Positions 49,815 to 58,495 of a stretch of 64,000 nt of DNA are shown one piece after another. The DNA comes from Gemmata massiliana. Lineage in GTDB: Bacteria; Planctomycetota; Planctomycetia; Gemmatales; Gemmataceae. Below the pieces are notes generated by a model, which was not told the DNA's origin, ran no database searches, and saw nothing but the letters and a program-made list of their open reading frames with translations. Positions within the stretch are counted from its first letter, which is position 1, and every line of letters starts with the position of its first letter. The translations under genes were made by a program, and so were the position numbers. The stretch spans positions 5,353,738 to 5,417,737 of the forward strand of contig NZ_LR593886.1 in NCBI RefSeq assembly GCF_901538265.1. Reading direction: 5' to 3'.

Positions 49815-50765
49815 ATGCCGCTCACGCTCGAGCAGTACGTCGAGAAAATTCACTCGCGCCCGGATCTGCCGTGGCCTTCCGCGCCCAAGATCGATGCGCC
49901 GAAGGCCAAGCCGTCGCTCCACCCGATGCCCGTCCGAGCCGTGTTCTGGACCGTGTACGGCACCCTTGTCGCGATCCCACAAGGCGAAATCGCATTTGAA
50001 CACCCGCAAGAGTTCCTGACCGCTGCGGCGCTAGAAAAGGTCATCAAAGAGTTCAAGATGTGGAACTCGATGAGCCGCAAGCCGGGCGCGCCGTCGGAGT
50101 ACATGCGAGAGCTGTTCAACAAAGCTCTCACCACGCTGCGGCTCGCCGGCAGCGGCGGGGAGAAGTTCCCCGAAGTGCAGTCCGAGCGCGTCTGGGACGA
50201 CATCGTCAAAAAGCTTCAGCAAAAAGACTATTCCTTCGATGCGGTCACCTACGGCTCGCTTGGCGAGTACGTCCAAAAGATCGCCTACTTCTACCACGCG
50301 AGCATTCAGGGTGTGGGGCCGTACCCCGGCGCGGCAGACGCACTGAAGCTCCTTGCTGATCGCAGCGTGTTCCAGGGACTTCTTGCGGACGGGCAGTGCT
50401 TTACTTTCGGCCAACTCCAGCGTTGCCTCAAACAAGAAGACCCAGACCTCGATCTGAGCGCGATCATCCCGCCCGCGTTCCGGCTGATCTCTTCCGAAAA
50501 GAAAGCCCGCAAGCCGTCGGACACGCTGTTCAAGGCGGCGGTGACGCTCGCGGAGGGACGCGGGCTGGTACCGTCGGAAGTTCTGCACATCGGATCGAAC
50601 CTGACACGCGACATCGGCCCGGCCAAGAAGTACGGGTTCCGCACGGCCCTGTTCGCGGGTGATAAGAACAGTCTCAGTGCAACCGGCGAGCAACTCAAAG
50701 ACCCGGCACTGCGTCCGGACGCATTAATCACGGAATTACCACAGGTATTGGAACTGATCGAGTAG
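49815..50765 (+). CDS. HAD-superfamily-like protein with lost catalytic Asp motif
   Basis: From ATG 49815 this is 316 aa. The HAD-like core has AVFWTVYGTLVAI where active enzymes have DxDGT, so both catalytic Asp are missing. Later parts keep the shape: GVGPYPGAADALKLLADRSV, RKPSDTLFKAAVTLAEGRGL (motif III Lys) and VLHIGSNLTRDIGPAKKYGF (motif IV, with SN for the usual GD). It probably binds rather than hydrolyses a phosphate compound. It stands 80 bp before a FabZ-like gene in the same direction. Confidence 0.7.
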   Translation: MPLTLEQYVEKIHSRPDLPWPSAPKIDAPKAKPSLHPMPVRAVFWTVYGTLVAIPQGEIAFEHPQEFLTAAALEKVIKEFKMWNSMSRKPGAPSEYMRELFNKALTTLRLAGSGGEKFPEVQSERVWDDIVKKLQQKDYSFDAVTYGSLGEYVQKIAYFYHASIQGVGPYPGAADALKLLADRSVFQGLLADGQCFTFGQLQRCLKQEDPDLDLSAIIPPAFRLISSEKKARKPSDTLFKAAVTLAEGRGLVPSEVLHIGSNLTRDIGPAKKYGFRTALFAGDKNSLSATGEQLKDPALRPDALITELPQVLELIE

Positions 50766-50844
50766 GGGCTGCTTTTCGCGCGGGCCGCGTGCCTTACAAC
50801 AGACTCTGGAAGCCCCGACGATTGTTTTGAGGGAGCGAGCATTC

Positions 50845-51354
50845 ATGTCTGCCGAAGTGCCGGTGATCGACCCGACCGCATTCGATTTCTCGAAACCCAT
50901 TGCCGGGATCGAAGAGATTCGTGCGGTCAATCCCCACCGGTACGAGTTCGAGATGCTCAGCGGCATCGTCCACGTGGACCGCGCCTCACACACCATCGTG
51001 GGCTACAAGGACACCACCCCGAACGACTTCTGGGCGCGCGGGCACATGCCGGGCTTCCCGCTGTTGCCCGGCGTGCTCATGTGCGAGGCCGGCGCGCAGT
51101 TGAGCGGGTACTACTACACCACGCAGAAAATCGGCGACCCAGGCGTGCTCCTCGGTTTGGGCGGGATCGACGAAGTGAAGTTCGTGCGCCAGGTGCGCCC
51201 GGGCGAGCGGCTCGTGCTGGTCGGCATCGGCATCAAGGTTCACCGCCGGCTCACCCGATTCCGTGTTACCGGCTTCGTGGGCACAGAACGCACGTTCGAG
51301 GCGCTTATCACGGGCGTCCCGCTGGGCAAACTGGAGGAGCTTCGCGGTGCGTAA
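50845..51354 (+). CDS. FabZ/FabA-like hotdog dehydratase
   Basis: From ATG 50845 this is 169 aa. It holds the hotdog core: GYKDTTPNDFWARGHMPGFP, then LLPGVLMCEAGAQLSGYYYT, with the catalytic His in ARGHMPG and Glu in MCEAGAQ. It is probably a 3-hydroxyacyl-ACP dehydratase of fatty-acid or related lipid synthesis. A second FabZ would be needed elsewhere to call it the housekeeping one. It overlaps the trmB start. Confidence 0.82.
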   Translation: MSAEVPVIDPTAFDFSKPIAGIEEIRAVNPHRYEFEMLSGIVHVDRASHTIVGYKDTTPNDFWARGHMPGFPLLPGVLMCEAGAQLSGYYYTTQKIGDPGVLLGLGGIDEVKFVRQVRPGERLVLVGIGIKVHRRLTRFRVTGFVGTERTFEALITGVPLGKLEELRGA

Positions 51355-52105
51355 ACCCCGGCGTCTCTCCAACGAACAGCTCGCGCCGTGGGTGTGGGAA
51401 GCGAAGAACTTGAGCATTCGCACTTCTCCGGAAAAGTCCGGAGATGCGGCTTCTTCCCATTCTGAAGGCGAGCCGGAACAGCCTGTGGCGCGCCCCCCCA
51501 TCACCCCCATCGATTGGACCGCCCTGTTCGGCAACGCGAACCCGACCGAAATTGAGGTCGGCACCGGCAAAGGATTGTTCCTGCTGAACGCGGCACTCGC
51601 ACGGCCGAACACCAACTTCTTCGGCATCGAGATCGTTCGCAAGTACCAGCTCTACGCCGCGACGCGGTACGCGATCCGCAACTTGCCGAACGTGAAGACC
51701 ACCTGCGCGGACGCGAAACTGGTGCTCCGCGACTACGTTTCGGCCGGGAGTCTAGCCGCGGTCCACGTGTACTTCCCGGACCCGTGGTGGAAGTCGCGAC
51801 ACAAGAAGCGGCGCGTGTTCACCCCCGATTTCGCAGCGGATGCGGCCCGCGCCATCGCAACGGGTGGGCGCCTCTACATCGCGACCGATGTCGAGGAATA
51901 CTACGGCGTGATGACCGCGATCGTGGGCGCAATGCCGGCGTTCAAATTGCGGCCCGAAGAAGAGCAACGCGCCGCGCCGCGCACCGAAGCGGGCTTCGCT
52001 ACAAACTTCGAGCGCAAGGCACTGGAAACGGGCGGGTCGGTCTGGCGTGCGGTCTACGCGCGCACGAGCGAACCGGTCACAGTAGTAGCAGACCCTGTTG
52101 AGTAA
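51347..52105 (+). CDS. trmB: tRNA (guanine-N7)-methyltransferase
   Basis: From GTG 51347 (GGAG upstream; overlapping the previous stop) this is 252 aa. SAM-binding motif IEVGTGKGLF, then IEIVRKYQLYAATRYAIRNL and the TrmB signature HVYFPDPWWKSRHKKRRVFT. It methylates G46 of tRNA. The N-terminal 50 residues are a less conserved extension. Confidence 0.92.
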   Translation: MRKPRRLSNEQLAPWVWEAKNLSIRTSPEKSGDAASSHSEGEPEQPVARPPITPIDWTALFGNANPTEIEVGTGKGLFLLNAALARPNTNFFGIEIVRKYQLYAATRYAIRNLPNVKTTCADAKLVLRDYVSAGSLAAVHVYFPDPWWKSRHKKRRVFTPDFAADAARAIATGGRLYIATDVEEYYGVMTAIVGAMPAFKLRPEEEQRAAPRTEAGFATNFERKALETGGSVWRAVYARTSEPVTVVADPVE

Positions 52106-52137
52106 CGACGACCCAGGCGCGTCACTTCCTGTAAACG

Positions 52138-52168
52138 AAAACACGGGCAGTTCAAACTGCCCGTGTTC
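52138..52168. terminator. Bidirectional terminator between trmB and the Cys-rich gene
   Basis: AACACGGGCAGTT and AACTGCCCGTGTT form a near-perfect stem between convergent genes. A-rich sequence precedes it and TTCCC follows, giving modest tails on both strands. Confidence 0.7.
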
Positions 52169-52188
52169 CCTGAAAATCAGGCAAATCT

Positions 52189-52593
52189 TTACTTCACGCT
52201 CGCGATGCTCTTCGCCGCGCTGGTGATGCTGCTGGCCGGGCTAACACACGCCTCGCAGCACCCTTCGATTTGGATCGGCTTCGCGACCGCGTTCACCTTT
52301 TCAACGGTGCAGCAGGCTGCGGTCACGATGCAGCACTCGTCGGTCTTCGCGCAGCACGAAGACTTCGTGCTCACGCTCGCGACCAAGCTCGTTGCCACCG
52401 AGCTGGACGCCTCTTGAAGCGGGCAGCACTCTTCCTGCGTCGCGCAGCAGTTCGACGTCTCCGAGCAGCACCCGCTGGTCGCCGGGAGGGGCATGCCGCA
52501 CCGGGAGCCGGAGCAGCCCGATTCGGCCTGGAAGAAGTAGTAGCCGCCACCAATCGTCATCAGGCTCGCGGTGAGGATTGCGAACACTTTCAT
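52189..52593 (-). CDS. Exported cysteine-rich protein 1
   Basis: This 134-aa protein has a signal peptide (MKVFAILTASLMTIGGGYYF) and 18-20 cysteines, many as CC pairs: SGCC, SNCC, EECC, SSCC, DECC, AACC and EGCC. The pattern suggests metal binding or a disulfide-packed scaffold. It has a GGAGA Shine-Dalgarno. The gene at 52709 is a second, different Cys-rich exported protein on the same strand. Confidence 0.65.
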   Translation of the reverse strand: MKVFAILTASLMTIGGGYYFFQAESGCSGSRCGMPLPATSGCCSETSNCCATQEECCPLQEASSSVATSLVASVSTKSSCCAKTDECCIVTAACCTVEKVNAVAKPIQIEGCCEACVSPASSITSAAKSIASVK

Positions 52594-52708
52594 CGCTATT
52601 CTCCGAATTGTGGTGAATAAGTTCTCGTATGTGTGCGGGAGCGCATCCCGACACGATTAGGTGTTACGATACCCCGTGTTTGGGGTGAAAGCGACCACAA
52701 ATCAAGGA

Positions 52709-53164
52709 TCAACAGCGCAGAACGTGTCGCTCGTGAAGCGCGATAAACCGAGCGTCGCGTAGCCCCTCGGGTCGGCCACGCGGGTACAATCCTCGGTCGG
52801 AACCGAGGTGTTCGGAAAATTCGAGCAACCCGGCCTGCGCGAGTGCGAGCAGTTCACCGGTCGGCTGCGGAGCCGTTTCGGTGACTTTGCTCTCCGTCAG
52901 CGCGGCGTCGTGTTGTTCGACACAGCACACGCATTCATCGGGTGTGTGAGCGGGTGCCGGGTGTTCTGAAGAATTGGAAGTGTTTTCGTGACAACAGCTT
53001 CGCGCCGATTTGAGTCGGCACGATTCGCCCAGGGCGGACGTTGTAGGCGCGGAAGCGTGCGAGGTACGCACTGGTAACGAGAACCAGCCGACCTTGCAGC
53101 AACAGAGAGTTGGAGCCAGTGCGATAGCAACTGCCAACCCAATATGTACGAACACCCGCGTCAT
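52709..53164 (-). CDS. Exported cysteine-rich protein 2
   Basis: This 151-aa protein has an N-terminal hydrophobic segment (VHIGLAVAIALAPTLCCCKV) with three adjacent Cys, then SCCH and CVCCVEQHD motifs. The cysteines cluster in the first 85 residues. It may bind metal ions. It shares no clear sequence with its neighbour beyond Cys richness; both may serve metal handling. Confidence 0.6.
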   Translation of the reverse strand: MTRVFVHIGLAVAIALAPTLCCCKVGWFSLPVRTSHASAPTTSALGESCRLKSARSCCHENTSNSSEHPAPAHTPDECVCCVEQHDAALTESKVTETAPQPTGELLALAQAGLLEFSEHLGSDRGLYPRGRPEGLRDARFIALHERHVLRC

Positions 53165-53426
53165 ACGTTGCCAGTGAGAAGTTTCACGCGGTCATTTTCT
53201 CATCGACCGGTCACAGAGTCAACTTCACATCACGCTTCTAACGCGCAACAAATCCCAAAGTGAACCGAGAAACCAAGAATGAATGTGGAGCCGCTACCCA
53301 AACCGATTACGCTGGTGCCTCGCTTACGGTTCGCGATCGTTACGCGATACAGTGTTCGGGCCGTCGGTCCCGACCGTTCCCGCGTCCGTGCGGTTCCATC
53401 TGTCGAAAGATGCAGGAGTTGTCTGC

Positions 53427-54677
53427 GTGTCCGCCCTCTCCCCCGCCCCATCGCTCGTTCGGCTCGCGTGGCTCGCGGTCGTACTCCTGTGGCCGGTCGC
53501 ACTGCTGAACTACCTCGACCGGCAAATGCTCGCGTCGATGAAGTTCTCCGTGATGGCCGACATCCCCACCATTCAGGGTGACGCGGGTTGGGGATTCATG
53601 CTCGGCCAGTTCAAATGGGTGTACGCCTTTCTCAGTCCGATCGGCGGGTTCGTCGCGGACCGGTTCAGCCGCCGGTTCACCATTTGCGGGAGCCTGTTCG
53701 TGTGGTCCGCGGTGACGTGGGCGACCGGTCGCGTCACGACTTACGACGAACTACTAGTCGCCCGCGCCCTCATGGGTATTAGCGAGGCGTTCTACATGCC
53801 CGCGGCCCTCGCACTCATTGCGGACTACCACACCGGGCACACGCGGTCGCGTGCGATCGGGTTGCACCAAACGGCGATCTACTGCGGTGTCATCGCGGGC
53901 GGCTTCGGCGGCTACGCAGCGGACGCCCCCGACTTTGGCTGGCGCGGCGCCTTCAACATCTGTGGCATCTTCGGTATGCTCTACGCCGTTCCGCTCGTTC
54001 TGATGCTCCGTGATACTCCGCGAAAAGCCACCGTCGTTGAAAGCACGCCGAAAGTGTCCCCCGTGCAAGCCGTGACTGAGCTGCTTGGCAACGTCTCGTT
54101 CGTGTTGCTGGTGCTGTACTTCACGCTCCCGGCGCTCGCGGGATGGGTCGTTCGAGACTGGATGCCTGCGATCCTCAAAAAGCAGTTCGACATCGGTCAG
54201 GGGAAAGCGGGCGTGGCCGCGACGCTGTACTGGCAGTCGGCGGCCCTTGTGGGCGCGTTCGTGGGCGGGTGGCTCGCCGACCGCTGGATGCGCACCAACG
54301 AACGCGGGCGTATCTTCGTGAGCGCGATCGGGATGTGCTTCATCGTCCCCGCGATGTTCGGTGTTGGGAACGCGGGGACACTTGGAGTGGCAATCGCGTT
54401 CCTGGTCCTCTTCGGTTTGGGGTGGGGGTTCTTCGATTGCAACAACATGCCGATCCTCTGCCAGATCGTCCGGCCCGAACTGCGCGCGACTGGGTACGGG
54501 ATCATGAATCTCGTGAGCATCAGTTGCGGCGGCCTCGCGGACTGGGGCTTCGGCGAGATGCGCGACCGTAACGTGCCGCTCAACATCATTTTCAGTGTGT
54601 TCGCGAGCTTCGCCGTCTTCTCCATCGTGCTCGTCCTGCTCATCCGCCCCCGGTGCAAGAGCGCTGATGAAGTGTGA
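53427..54677 (+). CDS. MFS transporter (ACS-like)
   Basis: From GTG 53427 (AGGAG 9 nt upstream) this is 416 aa with about twelve membrane helices. Conserved signatures: ALLNYLDRQMLASMK after the first helix, VADRFSRRF (the cytoplasmic loop 2 motif) and WLADRWMR in the second half. The layout is like anion:cation symporters such as hexuronate carriers. Substrate unknown. The frame is open upstream but the region before 53427 is not protein-like. Confidence 0.85.
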   Translation: MSALSPAPSLVRLAWLAVVLLWPVALLNYLDRQMLASMKFSVMADIPTIQGDAGWGFMLGQFKWVYAFLSPIGGFVADRFSRRFTICGSLFVWSAVTWATGRVTTYDELLVARALMGISEAFYMPAALALIADYHTGHTRSRAIGLHQTAIYCGVIAGGFGGYAADAPDFGWRGAFNICGIFGMLYAVPLVLMLRDTPRKATVVESTPKVSPVQAVTELLGNVSFVLLVLYFTLPALAGWVVRDWMPAILKKQFDIGQGKAGVAATLYWQSAALVGAFVGGWLADRWMRTNERGRIFVSAIGMCFIVPAMFGVGNAGTLGVAIAFLVLFGLGWGFFDCNNMPILCQIVRPELRATGYGIMNLVSISCGGLADWGFGEMRDRNVPLNIIFSVFASFAVFSIVLVLLIRPRCKSADEV

Positions 54678-54877
54678 GTATGTACTTTTAAGAGCAATCA
54701 AAACCGGCCGAGGTCGGGCGCCCGGCCCCTTCAGTTTTCGCCACTTCCGGGATCGATACCGGTTCGCGCGAGGCAACCTCATTTTTTGAGGAGGCGCGCG
54801 GATTGCTCGTTGGTTCGCGTCGTCCGCGCGGGATAATACGGGCGCGGGCAACTAAGACCGCACCGGGAGAGCGCACC

Positions 54878-55078
54878 ATGAAACTGTTCCTTCTCACAGC
54901 GTGCTGGGTTCTGGTCGGGTGTGGGGTGATTTTCGGACTGGTTCACGGCATCGTTCCGCACCTGCTCACTCCAGACCTGTTTCCGAAAGCACAGGCACGC
55001 GAAGTTCAACATGCGCCCATAGAAAGCGCGATTACGAGCGCCGGTTTCGCCGTGAGCGCCGGAATCGAACACAAGTAA
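54878..55078 (+). CDS. Small membrane protein
   Basis: This 66-aa protein has one hydrophobic N-terminal segment (LLTACWVLVGCGVIFGLVHG) and a polar tail. The start is ATG 54878. Function unknown. Codon usage fits the neighbours. Confidence 0.5.
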   Translation: MKLFLLTACWVLVGCGVIFGLVHGIVPHLLTPDLFPKAQAREVQHAPIESAITSAGFAVSAGIEHK

Positions 55079-55224
55079 ACGCAATCTCCATCACACACAT
55101 CGAATTAAAAACGCGATCGAAGCAGAGACGGGTTAGAGAAAGTCTTTCAAACAGATTCTTCCGGGCTCGTCTCTGCTTCCCAACTTACCCATTCCGCACA
55201 ATTCGCATCGATCTGCCCACAACG

Positions 55225-55240
55225 GCTAACAATTCCTAAG
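55225..55240 (-). promoter_or_regulatory. CTTAGG-N4-GTTAGC direct-repeat operator candidate
   Basis: On the reverse strand CTTAGG, AATT, GTTAGC with the 10-bp period of the other three sites. One half has diverged. Confidence 0.4.
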
Positions 55241-55342
55241 TTCCGGCCCTGAAAAAGCCACATTCTGCGTGCATCGTGCCCGTTACAAAATCTCATCATT
55301 GCCCGCAATTTCCTGGGTTTTCGAGTAAGCAGAGTTGGGGCA

Positions 55343-55358
55343 GCTAACAATTGCTAAC
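55343..55358 (-). promoter_or_regulatory. GTTAGC-N4-GTTAGC direct-repeat operator candidate
   Basis: The most perfect of the four: on the reverse strand GTTAGC, AATT, GTTAGC. It is 252 bp before the small gene at 55610 and is flanked by a GGGGC/GCCCC inverted pair. Confidence 0.5.
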
Positions 55359-55609
55359 GTTTTGGCCCCAGCCCGGCTTCCGCCCCCTGCAATACTCACA
55401 GGCCACCATTACAAGAAATGGCAGATTCGTGCGGAAGTCACCGATGAGAGTTCCCGTTTCCGCGGTCGAAGCAGACGTCGCTCACATCAGAATCCCGAAC
55501 CGAGAAACGCCGGGCGTTTTTTCTTGACACAGTTGGTGGCCGGCGCAAGTCCGCTGGTGTGTCGCGTTACACGCATGCAACCCAACTTCACGGCAGCGGA
55601 CGCCTAGCC

Positions 55610-55867
55610 ATGATTGCTCAAATCACTTCCACCGTTCTGTACGTCGGCCTCGCGGCGAGCGTCATGTTCCAGGTCGCGACCGTTGTTCGACTCGCTGCTC
55701 GAAACGTCCAAAAGCGGACCGCCAACGAAGCCAAAGTCCAACCCGCGGCCCGCTCGGTGCAAACGACTTCGCTCGCTCGCCCCACGGTCGCGAAGACTGC
55801 GTCGCGCGTCCGCCGTCGTGACTACCGCGTCGCACTCCGCGCGGCGAAGGCGTCCGTCTCTGCATGA
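55610..55867 (+). CDS. Small membrane-anchored basic protein
   Basis: This 85-aa protein has an N-terminal transmembrane helix (ITSTVLYVGLAASVMFQVAT) and a Lys/Arg-rich rest (VAKTASRVRRRDYRVALRAA). Start at ATG 55610. The unusually basic tail suggests binding to nucleic acid or acidic polymers. Not recognised. Confidence 0.5.
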   Translation: MIAQITSTVLYVGLAASVMFQVATVVRLAARNVQKRTANEAKVQPAARSVQTTSLARPTVAKTASRVRRRDYRVALRAAKASVSA

Positions 55868-55945
55868 AATCTTGACAATCGGGCGGCACGTCGGTTGCAA
55901 CCACCGAGGCCCGTCGCCCGACAGGATTCCAACAGAGGGCCACAA

Positions 55946-56260
55946 ATGCTTCGTCACGTTTTCGCTCTGGCGTCGGTCGCGGTCCTGGCAATCGCTTTCA
56001 GCCCGGCGTTCGCAGAAGATACGAAGCCGGGAACTCACGAAGGCAAGATCGTCAAGGCTGAAGCCGGCAAGCTGACGATGACCGACAAAGACGGGAAGAA
56101 GGAGCACACGCACGTCATCCCCGCTACCGCGAAGGTGACCTGCGATGGTAAAGAGGTCAAAGTCGAAGACCTGAAACCCGGTTCGGCGGTCAAAGTGACG
56201 ACTGAGAAGAAGGAAGACAAGGTAGTCGTCGTAAGCGTCGAAGCAAAGAAGGCCGATTAG
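55946..56260 (+). CDS. Small exported beta-strand protein
   Basis: From ATG 55946 this is 104 aa: a signal peptide (LRHVFALASVAVLAIAFSPA), then short strands (HEGKIVKAEAGKLTMTDKDG, HVIPATAKVTCDGKEVKVED, LKPGSAVKVTTEKKEDKVVV) in an OB/DUF5666-like pattern. Likely a small periplasmic binding protein. A strong terminator follows. Confidence 0.7.
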   Translation: MLRHVFALASVAVLAIAFSPAFAEDTKPGTHEGKIVKAEAGKLTMTDKDGKKEHTHVIPATAKVTCDGKEVKVEDLKPGSAVKVTTEKKEDKVVVVSVEAKKAD

Positions 56261-56317
56261 TTGGGACGGGAACGGTGGTTCCTCGTGTGTGGGAACCGTC
56301 CTTCTCGAAATTAAAAG

Positions 56318-56348
56318 AAACGCCCCTGAATTATCAGGGGCGTTTTTG
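56318..56348 (+). terminator. Intrinsic terminator
   Basis: ACGCCCCTGA and TCAGGGGCGT (56320-56329, 56334-56343) around ATTA, then TTTTT. It ends the small-protein unit. Confidence 0.9.
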
Positions 56349-56453
56349 TATTTCCGACACGAGTATCCGCCTGAAGTGTAATCCAAATTACCAGTTACGG
56401 ATGTCGTTGTTACATTTTCACACACGATTGAAACGGACGGTTCACTGATTCGG

Positions 56454-56945
56454 TTAGCTCGCCACTCCGGTTATCGTGGCCGTCATTTGCGCACGCAGAT
56501 GCGGTTTGTATGTTCCCGGCACTGCGCGGAAGCTGATCGCGAGCCGGTTCCACCCGTTGATCGCAATCACGGCCCACGTCAGATCGACCAACTCTTTCTC
56601 GGTGAAGTGTTTACGAGCTTCGGCGAAGGCTTCGTCCGGCACCCCGTCTTCGAGTTCGGTGACCAGTTCCGCCCAGGCAAGCGCAGCCCGCTCCCGATCT
56701 GTAAAGAACGGCGTCTCGCGCCACGCGCTCAAAGCGTAGAGCCGTTGCTCGGTTTCGCCCGCCGCCCGCGCGTCCTGCGTGTGCATGTCCAGGCAGTACG
56801 CACACCCGTTGATCTGTGAGGCGCGAGTTTTCACCAGTTCGAGAAGCGCGTGTTCCAGTCCGCTTCCGCGAACGTATGTTTCCAGCGCGTACATCGCTTT
56901 AAGTGGGTCAGGAGCGTGTTTCAGGTAATTCACTCGAGCTTCCAT
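56454..56945 (-). CDS. Carboxymuconolactone decarboxylase / AhpD-like protein
   Basis: This 163-aa protein (from the ATG with GGGAGA upstream) has the AhpD-like active pair CAYC in GCAYCLDMHTQDARAAGE, then the typical ALSAWRETPFFTDRERAALA and LTWAVIAINGWNRLAISFR. It is probably an alkylhydroperoxidase-like disulfide enzyme. It overlaps the end of the ECF sigma gene and is probably in its regulon: this pairing is the hallmark of ECF41 systems. Confidence 0.85.
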   Translation of the reverse strand: MEARVNYLKHAPDPLKAMYALETYVRGSGLEHALLELVKTRASQINGCAYCLDMHTQDARAAGETEQRLYALSAWRETPFFTDRERAALAWAELVTELEDGVPDEAFAEARKHFTEKELVDLTWAVIAINGWNRLAISFRAVPGTYKPHLRAQMTATITGVAS

Positions 56946-57858
56946 TGCGCTTTCTCTCCCAAGGTCCGGGGCGATAGGTTCCGTCGTCATCGGCCGAAGG
57001 CGATGAGGGCCAGCGGCTCAGTTTGTCAGGGTTTAGCACGACGAAGAGGGTATCAACGCGATCTTCGCGAGCCGCGAACGTGAGGACTTCCACCGGTCTG
57101 CCCGCGATCGTGAACACCATCCCCGGCGCGCCGTTCACAGTGGCCGGAGCGAGTTCACCCAGTTGCCGCAACTTGCGGAACACGACGGCGAGCAGATTGG
57201 CGATCCGGCGTGTCCCGATCACCGGGCGCGGAGCGGCGTGAGTCTTCCCTCCACCGTCCGAGAACAGCGTCGCGTCGGACGTCAGCATCGATTCGATCGC
57301 CCCCACGTCCCCGGATCGACACGCCATGAAGAACCGCTCCGCCAGCTCGCTCACGCGCTCGGGTGCGGCATCGAACCGCCGCTCGCGCGTGTCGAGGCGC
57401 TTCTTCGCGCGGGCCGCGATTTGCCGGACGTTGACGGGGGACTTATCGAGCAATTCCGCGATCTCATCGAACTCGTAGCCGAACACTTCACGGAGCAGGT
57501 AGGTAGCCCGCTCGGTGGGCGAAAGTGTTTCGAGCAGAACGAGGAACGCCATCGAAAGCGAATCGGCCAGTTCGGTGCTGTCACTCGCCCCGACCCACGA
57601 ATCCGCGACCGGTTCCGGGAGCCACTGACCGACGTATTCTTCGCGCTTGGCCTTCCGTAACCGGTCGATGCACACCCGGGTGGTGGTCTTCACGAGCCAC
57701 GCCTCGGGCGACTCCACTTCGGCCGCGTGCTGCTGGTAACGCAAGAAGGCGTCTTGCACCGCGTCCTCGGCGTCTGCCACGGTTCCGAGCATCCGGTACG
57801 CCACCGCCAGCAACTTCGGCCGCAGGTTCTCAGCGCTGTGTGTGGACTGCTCGCTCAT
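56908..57858 (-). CDS. ECF41-type sigma factor
   Basis: This 316-aa protein has sigma2 (LAVAYRMLGTVADAEDAVQD), sigma4 (YLLREVFGYEFDEIAELLDK), then a SnoaL-like C-terminal extension. ECF41 landmarks are present: WLPEP in VGQWLPEPV near the sigma2/4 linker and NPDKL in VVLNPDKLSRW in the tail. In this class the C-terminal extension controls activity in place of an anti-sigma factor. A matching promoter lies just upstream. It overlaps the AhpD-like gene by 38 bp. Confidence 0.9.
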   Translation of the reverse strand: MSEQSTHSAENLRPKLLAVAYRMLGTVADAEDAVQDAFLRYQQHAAEVESPEAWLVKTTTRVCIDRLRKAKREEYVGQWLPEPVADSWVGASDSTELADSLSMAFLVLLETLSPTERATYLLREVFGYEFDEIAELLDKSPVNVRQIAARAKKRLDTRERRFDAAPERVSELAERFFMACRSGDVGAIESMLTSDATLFSDGGGKTHAAPRPVIGTRRIANLLAVVFRKLRQLGELAPATVNGAPGMVFTIAGRPVEVLTFAAREDRVDTLFVVLNPDKLSRWPSSPSADDDGTYRPGPWERKRNGSSSELPETRS

Positions 57859-57884
57859 GTCATCACTCCCTCTTCACGACCAAG

Positions 57885-57911
57885 GACGGGGGCGGAAGCG
57901 GTTCTGTGACA
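57885..57911 (-). promoter_or_regulatory. ECF41 autoregulatory promoter
   Basis: On the reverse strand TGTCACA (57911-57905), a 16-bp spacer, then CGTC (57888-57885), 27 bp before the sigma start codon. This is the promoter pattern I recall for ECF41 factors, so the sigma gene should drive its own transcription and that of the AhpD-like gene. Confidence 0.78.
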
Positions 57912-57937
57912 CCGGGCAAAAGTTTTTCGCGAACCCG

Positions 57938-58495
57938 TCAGCTTTCTTCCGCCGAAGGTAATCCGGGCAACCCATCAATGCTCGCGCGGTTCTTCTGCGC
58001 TCGGTATTGCACCAGACCTTCGGCACCCTTCTTGTCGGCCCACGCGACGAGTTGCTCGCGGTCGCCCGCGTACTGATAAAGCGGAACCGCGTAACCGCAC
58101 GAGTCGGCGATCCGGTTCACGTCCATCACGACAACCGCGCGAACACCGGCCAAGTCCGGGAACGCAGCGGAAACACTTGACCAGTCTGAATCGCCCGGTT
58201 CGACGGCTCGACCGTGCCCGTACAGGCGCAGAATGCGCGGCCGGCCCTCGAAGGCGCAGAACATAATCGTGAGGCGCCCGTTCTCGCGCAGGTGGGCGAT
58301 CGTTTCCACCCCACTGCCGGTCAGGTCCAGGTACACAACCGTGGTCGAGCCGAGCACGCGGAAGGTGTCCAGGCCCTTGGGCGATACGTTCACGTGCCCG
58401 TCCGCAGAAAGTGGTGCGGTGGCGACGAAGAACAGGTGTTGCCGGGCGATGAAGTTTTGCAGATCGTCATCGATTTCGGAGAATGTCTTGCCCAT
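57938..58495 (-). CDS. Pyridoxamine 5'-phosphate oxidase-family protein
   Basis: This 185-aa protein has the split-barrel FMN-binding pattern: ARQHLFFVATAPLSADGHVN, VSPKGLDTFRVLGSTTVVYL, ENGRLTIMFCAFEGRPRILR and LYGHGRAVEPG. It should bind FMN and reduce or oxidise a small substrate. It lies upstream of the ECF41 gene on the same strand, but with a 79-bp gap holding the sigma promoter, so it may be independent. Confidence 0.85.
   Translation of the reverse strand: MGKTFSEIDDDLQNFIARQHLFFVATAPLSADGHVNVSPKGLDTFRVLGSTTVVYLDLTGSGVETIAHLRENGRLTIMFCAFEGRPRILRLYGHGRAVEPGDSDWSSVSAAFPDLAGVRAVVVMDVNRIADSCGYAVPLYQYAGDREQLVAWADKKGAEGLVQYRAQKNRASIDGLPGLPSAEES

Larger units (their letters stand above)
55079..55609. 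other. Long non-coding gap with repeat sites
   Basis: These 531 bases have no convincing gene. They hold two sites of the GTTAGC-N4-GTTA family (55225 and 55343, reverse orientation), the second flanked by TTGGGGC and GCCCCAG, and a short hairpin with a T-run (AAACGCC/GGCGTTT at about 55505-55522) followed by TTGACA. Confidence 0.45.

Noticed and set aside
54197..54851. Reverse frames inside the MFS gene
   Set aside because: Shadow frames of a clear membrane transporter.
55335..55607. 90-codon forward frame in the long gap
   Set aside because: Starts within the GCTAAC repeat region, has no RBS and no recognisable composition. It is more likely regulatory DNA.
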